9,024 bases of DNA, taken from an uncultured Coriobacteriaceae bacterium (GTDB lineage Bacteria; Actinomycetota; Coriobacteriia; Coriobacteriales; QAMH01). Each line of letters opens with the position of its first letter. Position 1 is the first letter of the stretch. The stretch is from positions 1 to 9,024 of the forward strand of contig USOR01000030.1 in the NCBI GenBank assembly GCA_900556425.1. The letters are read 5' to 3'. The position numbers and the translations under genes are program-made. Below the pieces are notes generated by a model, which ran no database searches, had not been told where the DNA came from, and saw nothing but the letters and a program-made list of their open reading frames with translations. Below, one piece after another: positions 6,222 to 9,024 of the stretch.

Positions 6222-7030
6222 AGCTCGAAGACTTGGCCCGCGTAGGTTGCCTCGACGATGCCGGGGAGCTCCTCTTGCAGGATCTCGAGTGCGCGCTCTC
6301 CCGTGCAATGACCGGTGTAGATCTTTTCGATGTCGAGTTCGCGGATGGTCTGCGCAAGGGCGTGTACTTCGTCATCTTCGCGCAGGAACAAGTGCAGTCC
6401 GCCGACGAGCGCGCGGATGGGCTTGCCGGGGAATGCGGCACGTGCCTCGTTGATGATGGTCTCGATGCCTCCGTGGGAGCAGCTGTTGAAGATGACGAGT
6501 CCCTCGGGCGTTTCGATGATGAGGCTCTGTTCGTGGTCGAATCCGTCGCCGACGAGTCCGTCATCGGTTTTCAGGTAGAGGTGCTCGCGCTCGCCGATTG
6601 CCTCGAGGCCTTCGGTGCTGTGACCCAGGAGCCATGCGCCGGGTGCGAACTGCAGGGCGCCGTCGACGCGCTCGATACGCGACGCCTGCTGCTCGAGAAG
6701 CCCCCTCTGGATGCCGATGTACTTCATGTCGCCTTTGGCATCGCTCCAGCACGTCTCCTCGCATGAGCTTCGGATGAGCAACGGCGCATGGTCATTGATT
6801 GCGAAGAAGTCCCCGAAGCCGTCGGCGTGGTCGAAGTGGGCGTGGGAGAGCACGCAATAGTCGACATCTGTCAGATCGATGCCGAGGGCCCGCGCATTTT
6901 GCGCGAAGAGCCCCGACGCACCCGAGTCGAGCAGGATGGTCGCGTCATCGGTCTCGATGAGCGCGGAGAAGCCCCATTCGCAGCCGAGGCCCTCTCGCGC
7001 GTCGTTGTCCACGAGTATCGTCGTCTTCAT
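6218..7030 (-). CDS. Metallo-beta-lactamase-fold hydrolase, COG1237 type
   Basis: This 270-residue soluble protein has the metal-binding set of the metallo-beta-lactamase fold: HAHFDH at 63-68 in the context VDYCVLSHAHFDHADG, D35 in the LLDSG strand, H186 in FNSCSHGG, H213 in GGLHL and H241 in TGHCTGE. The N-terminal LVDN...GLGCEWGFSALIE and the final TGHCTG are typical of COG1237. Members are often labelled 7,8-dihydropterin-6-yl-methyl-4-(ribofuranosyl)aminobenzene 5'-phosphate synthase after a methanogen protein. That label should not be taken as the function here. The start at 7030 is preferred because GGAAGG (minus strand, 7039-7044) lies 8 bases upstream. A longer frame beginning at 7072 would add 14 unconserved residues that include the SD. 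The gene is divergent from the ATPase gene and its stop codon sits inside a hairpin. It appears visibly richer in GC than the transporter genes. Confidence 0.9.
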   Translation of the reverse strand: MKTTILVDNDAREGLGCEWGFSALIETDDATILLDSGASGLFAQNARALGIDLTDVDYCVLSHAHFDHADGFGDFFAINDHAPLLIRSSCEETCWSDAKGDMKYIGIQRGLLEQQASRIERVDGALQFAPGAWLLGHSTEGLEAIGEREHLYLKTDDGLVGDGFDHEQSLIIETPEGLVIFNSCSHGGIETIINEARAAFPGKPIRALVGGLHLFLREDDEVHALAQTIRELDIEKIYTGHCTGERALEILQEELPGIVEATYAGQVFEL

Positions 7031-7080
7031 GGTGGCCGCCTTCCAATCCCGTAATTCTCTACATTTTCCCACTGATTGCC

Positions 7081-7108
7081 ATTATATTCCCCCACGGATT
7101 CTTATGAA
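7081..7108 (-). promoter_or_regulatory. Probable promoter of the hydrolase gene
   Basis: On the minus strand a perfect TATAAT (7081-7086) is preceded at 16 bases by TTCATA (7103-7108), a 4-of-6 match to TTGACA. Transcription would begin near 7074 and give a leader of about 44 bases before the ATG at 7030. Confidence 0.5.
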
Positions 7109-7112
7109 ACGC

Positions 7113-7149
7113 CGCCAAACCCGAAAGTAAAGTATCGCCAAACCCGAAA
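7113..7149. promoter_or_regulatory. Tandem 14-bp direct repeat, probable operator between divergent promoters
   Basis: CGCCAAACCCGAAA occurs twice without mismatch, at 7113-7126 and 7136-7149, with a 23-base period (roughly two helical turns). The second copy covers the -35 region and spacer of the ATPase promoter. The first lies just upstream of the hydrolase -35. The repeat unit is not itself a palindrome. This placement suits a DNA-binding regulator acting on the ATPase gene, possibly both genes. The repeats are seen directly; the operator role is inferred. Confidence 0.55.
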
Positions 7150-7163
7150 ATCACCTGTATAAT
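7135..7163 (+). promoter_or_regulatory. Probable promoter of the AAA_14/DUF4143 ATPase gene
   Basis: A perfect TATAAT at 7158-7163 is spaced 17 bases from TCGCCA (7135-7140), a 4-of-6 match to TTGACA that overlaps the second direct repeat. Transcription would start near 7170, giving a very short leader that contains AAGGAGG (7175-7181) only 4 bases before the ATG at 7186. Confidence 0.6.
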
Positions 7164-7185
7164 CGCACTGTGTCAAGGAGGCGAT

Positions 7186-8451
7186 ATGGCTTACAAATAC
7201 ATGGCTCGACTTGTCGATTCTACGTTGCAATCAAAGCTTGCGACTATGCCTGCGGTTTTGGTGCGCGGCCCGAAATGGGTTGGCAAAACATCGACATGCG
7301 AACAACATGCGAAAAGTGCACTCCTCCTGAGAGATCCCGATGTGTATACGAGGAGTCTCGACGCGCTCGATGCGCAACCGTCGTTGCTGTTGCGCGGGGA
7401 CAAACCGCGGCTCATAGATGAATGGCAGCTAGCGCCGGTGCTATGGGATGCGGTAATCAACGATGCGGACAAGTCGAAAGGCGAACCCGGGCAGTTTCTT
7501 TTGACGGGTTCGGCAACGCCTGTTGACCCATCAAAACTACACCATACGGGGACGGGACGCATAGCCAGAATCAACATGTCGTCGATGACGCTCGAAGAAA
7601 CCGGCGAGAGCACCTGCGAGGTCTCGCTGGCGTCGCTGTTCGAAGAAGGCGAAATCGAAGGAAGCTCTCCCATCGATGTCGAAGGATATGCGCACGTGAT
7701 ATGCAGGGGAGGTTGGCCTGCCACCATAGCACGCGGAGATGATGTGTCGACGGCTTCAGATTATATCGACGCAATCTGTGAGGCAGATATCACCGAAGCC
7801 GAAGGAGTCAACCTCGACCCCGATAGAACGCAGGCGCTTATCCGGTCGCTGGCAAGGAACACCGCGCAGGGCGTATCGAATGTAACGTTGCTGAACGATG
7901 TGCGAAACGCCGGAGTCGGAATGAGCGAGCCGACGCTAAGGATCTATTTGAAGGCGCTGAGGCGGCTGTTCGTATTGGAAGAAGTCAAGGCATGGGCACC
8001 GACACTGCGATCGAAGACACCGTTGCGCACCTCGCCAGTATCGCATCTGTGCGATCCTTCCATCGCGGCCGCCGCCCTGGAAACGGATGCTTCGGGGCTT
8101 TTGGATGACCTGCAAACCATGGGATTCCTGTTCGAGAGCTTGTGCATCCACGACCTTCGCGTATATGCGCGGACGCTCGGCGGTGACATCTACCACTATC
8201 GGGATAAAAGCGGACTGGAAGCTGACGCCATCGTGAGGCTCAAGGACGGGCGTTGGGGCGCTATCGAAGTCAAGCTCGGTGGCAAGTCGCGTATTGACGA
8301 GGGTGCAGGAAACCTCAAGCGTCTTGCTGAAAAGGTCGACCATAAAAAGACTGGTGCGCCGTCATTCCTCCTGGTTCTGACAGGATCATCATACGCATAC
8401 ACACGTCCGGATGGCGTGCATGTCGTTCCGTTGGGATGTCTGGCGCATTGA
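7186..8451 (+). CDS. ATP-binding protein with AAA_14 and DUF4143 domains
   Basis: This 421-residue protein has an N-terminal P-loop ATPase domain: Walker A GPKWVGKT (28-35), Walker B RLIDEWQ (75-81) and sensor-like LLTGSAT (105-111). A helical middle part (about 190-285) follows, then a C-terminal DUF4143 region. There, GLEADAIV (343-350) followed by AIEVK (359-363) has the D...ExK arrangement of PD-(D/E)xK nuclease-like folds. The pairing of AAA_14 with DUF4143 is a very common but poorly understood bacterial/archaeal family, often carried in many copies per genome. No function has been firmly assigned, and nuclease activity here is unproven. AAGGAGG ends 4 bases before the chosen ATG; the next ATG (7201) is too far from it. 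The gene is transcribed alone, with a repeat-bearing promoter region shared with the divergent hydrolase, and is followed after 43 bases by a degenerate palindrome. Confidence 0.9.
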   Translation: MAYKYMARLVDSTLQSKLATMPAVLVRGPKWVGKTSTCEQHAKSALLLRDPDVYTRSLDALDAQPSLLLRGDKPRLIDEWQLAPVLWDAVINDADKSKGEPGQFLLTGSATPVDPSKLHHTGTGRIARINMSSMTLEETGESTCEVSLASLFEEGEIEGSSPIDVEGYAHVICRGGWPATIARGDDVSTASDYIDAICEADITEAEGVNLDPDRTQALIRSLARNTAQGVSNVTLLNDVRNAGVGMSEPTLRIYLKALRRLFVLEEVKAWAPTLRSKTPLRTSPVSHLCDPSIAAAALETDASGLLDDLQTMGFLFESLCIHDLRVYARTLGGDIYHYRDKSGLEADAIVRLKDGRWGAIEVKLGGKSRIDEGAGNLKRLAEKVDHKKTGAPSFLLVLTGSSYAYTRPDGVHVVPLGCLAH

Positions 8452-8493
8452 TGTTTCCAAGAACGACAATTCGAAATGACCAGGTAGTCCAAA

Positions 8494-8522
8494 TGTGCCA
8501 GGGGGCCTGACCCCATGACACA
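8494..8522. repeat. Degenerate copy of the TGCCAGGGGG palindrome
   Basis: TGTGCCAGGGGG (8494-8505) faces CCCCATGACACA (8511-8522) with 10 of 12 pairs around a CCTGA loop. Ten bases of its left arm (8496-8505) are identical to the left arm of the perfect palindrome at 6122-6146, and the loop differs by one base (CCTGA against TCTGA). It ends 4 bases before the yjbQ SD (8527-8532), so it could influence ATPase 3'-end formation or yjbQ translation. No T tract follows it. Confidence 0.5.
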
Positions 8523-8538
8523 CGTGAAGGAGAACTCC

Positions 8539-8931
8539 ATGGAACGATTCGAACTGGAGACGCCGGCCTACGGGTTTGTCGACATCACGGCGCGGGTGAG
8601 GCAGATCGTGCGCGAAAGCGGCATCGAGGAGGGGCTATGCGTGGTGTATTGTCCGCACACCACCGCCGCGATCACCATCAACGAGAATGCGGATCCCGAC
8701 GTCGTGCGCGATCTCAAGCTTGCGCTGGCGGACATCTTTCCCGACCGGCGTGACTTCAAGCATGCCGAGGGCAACAGCGCCGCGCACCTCAAGAGCAGCG
8801 CCATCGGCGTGTCGGAGACCATTCCCGTGGCGGGCGGCGCCATGGCGCTCGGCACCTGGCAGGGCATCTACTTCTGCGAGTTCGACGGCCCGCGTCACCG
8901 CAAGGTCTGCGTGCAGGTGGTGGGGGAGTAG
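8539..8931 (+). CDS. yjbQ: YjbQ/UPF0047 family protein
   Basis: This 130-residue protein matches the UPF0047 (YjbQ) family over its whole length. It has VVYCPHTTAAITINENADPDVVRDL (35-59), the HAEGNSAAHLKSS block (75-87) and GTWQGIYFCEFDGPRHRKV (105-123). The conserved H40, N48, E49, D52, H75 and H83 probably form the metal/ligand pocket. E. coli YjbQ has been linked to a weak thiamine-phosphate synthase activity, which explains the label secondary thiamine-phosphate synthase. The true cellular role remains open. The ATG at 8539 is chosen because AAGGAG (8527-8532) lies 6 bases upstream. An in-frame ATG at 8515 falls inside the palindrome and would put the SD within the coding region. No thiamine genes or TPP riboswitch are visible nearby. 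It is convergent with the gene entering from the right edge. Confidence 0.93.
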   Translation: MERFELETPAYGFVDITARVRQIVRESGIEEGLCVVYCPHTTAAITINENADPDVVRDLKLALADIFPDRRDFKHAEGNSAAHLKSSAIGVSETIPVAGGAMALGTWQGIYFCEFDGPRHRKVCVQVVGE

Positions 8932-8934
8932 CGG

Positions 8935-9024
8935 CTAGCCTGGTAGCTGCAACGGCTCCTCGTCCGGCAGGCCGCACCACTGGCGCACGCGCTTGAGCAT
9001 ACCGCTGATGTCGAGGACGCTCTC
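8935..9024 (-). CDS. C-terminal end of an unidentified protein (partial)
   Basis: On the minus strand a frame is open from the window edge to a TAG at 8935-8937, giving 29 residues that end WCGLPDEEPLQLPG. The composition is protein-like (amphipathic, acidic-proline tail), the stop lies only 3 bases from the yjbQ stop, and the GC-rich codon pattern matches neighbouring genes. No domain can be recognised from so short a fragment. The competing frame on the same strand runs antiparallel through yjbQ and looks like a shadow. Confidence 0.45.
   Translation of the reverse strand, partial: ESVLDISGMLKRVRQWCGLPDEEPLQLPG

Noticed and set aside
5671..6564. A long minus-strand open frame (about 297 codons) spanning the end of the hydrolase gene, the gap and the start of the MFS gene
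   Set aside because: It overlaps two well-supported genes in another frame, is rich in Ser/Arg/Thr as expected for a shifted reading, shows no domain and has no SD at its start.
6233..6766. Plus-strand frame of about 177 codons opposite the hydrolase gene
   Set aside because: The hydrolase on the minus strand carries all metal-binding motifs. The opposite frame has a repetitive acidic/Ala/Val composition and no start signal.
8452..8538. Possible TPP riboswitch before yjbQ, given the thiamine-related label
   Set aside because: The gap is only 87 bases, contains a degenerate palindrome, and lacks the conserved TPP riboswitch core (CUGAGA and ACCUGA-type segments in order).

Overview
This window looks like a chromosomal segment of an anaerobic, moderately GC-rich bacterium. 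The closest fit from memory is a gut-type Coriobacteriia/Eggerthellaceae actinobacterium. The reasons are a molybdopterin/Fe-S reductase pair linked to a dedicated permease, AbgT and MFS carriers, strong purine-rich Shine-Dalgarno (SD) sequences, and short GGGACAGGT / TGCCAGGGGG palindromes between genes. This assignment is an inference; no rRNA or other marker gene is present.

Left part (1-3112, + strand): a probable operon. It holds the C-terminal end of a DMSO-reductase-family molybdopterin catalytic subunit, a DmsB-like subunit with four [4Fe-4S] motifs, a GntP/IT-superfamily-like permease and a 109-residue protein with two membrane segments. It closes with a GC-rich hairpin terminator. 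No DmsC-type anchor lies between or after these genes. The gap between the Fe-S subunit and the permease carries two consecutive strong hairpins, which may set different expression of enzyme and transporter.

Middle part (3113-5915): an AbgT-family transporter on the + strand with its own extended -10 promoter and a leader that could hide its SD. It meets a 12-TM MFS transporter on the - strand tail to tail; the two coding regions overlap by 10 bp inside a small palindrome. The 302-bp gap beyond the MFS start contains a cluster of palindromes resembling REP-type elements.

Right part (6218-9024): a metallo-beta-lactamase-fold hydrolase of the COG1237 type (- strand) is divergent from an AAA_14/DUF4143 ATPase (+ strand). 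The shared promoter region contains a 14-bp direct repeat with a 23-bp period, a good operator candidate. A degenerate copy of the TGCCAGGGGG palindrome separates the ATPase from yjbQ (+ strand). The window ends in the C-terminal codons of an unidentified - strand gene convergent with yjbQ.

Taken together, the left operon looks like an import-and-reduce cassette for an unknown small molecule. The remaining genes are individually recognisable families with no evident common pathway. No CRISPR array, complete insertion sequence, tRNA or rRNA was seen.
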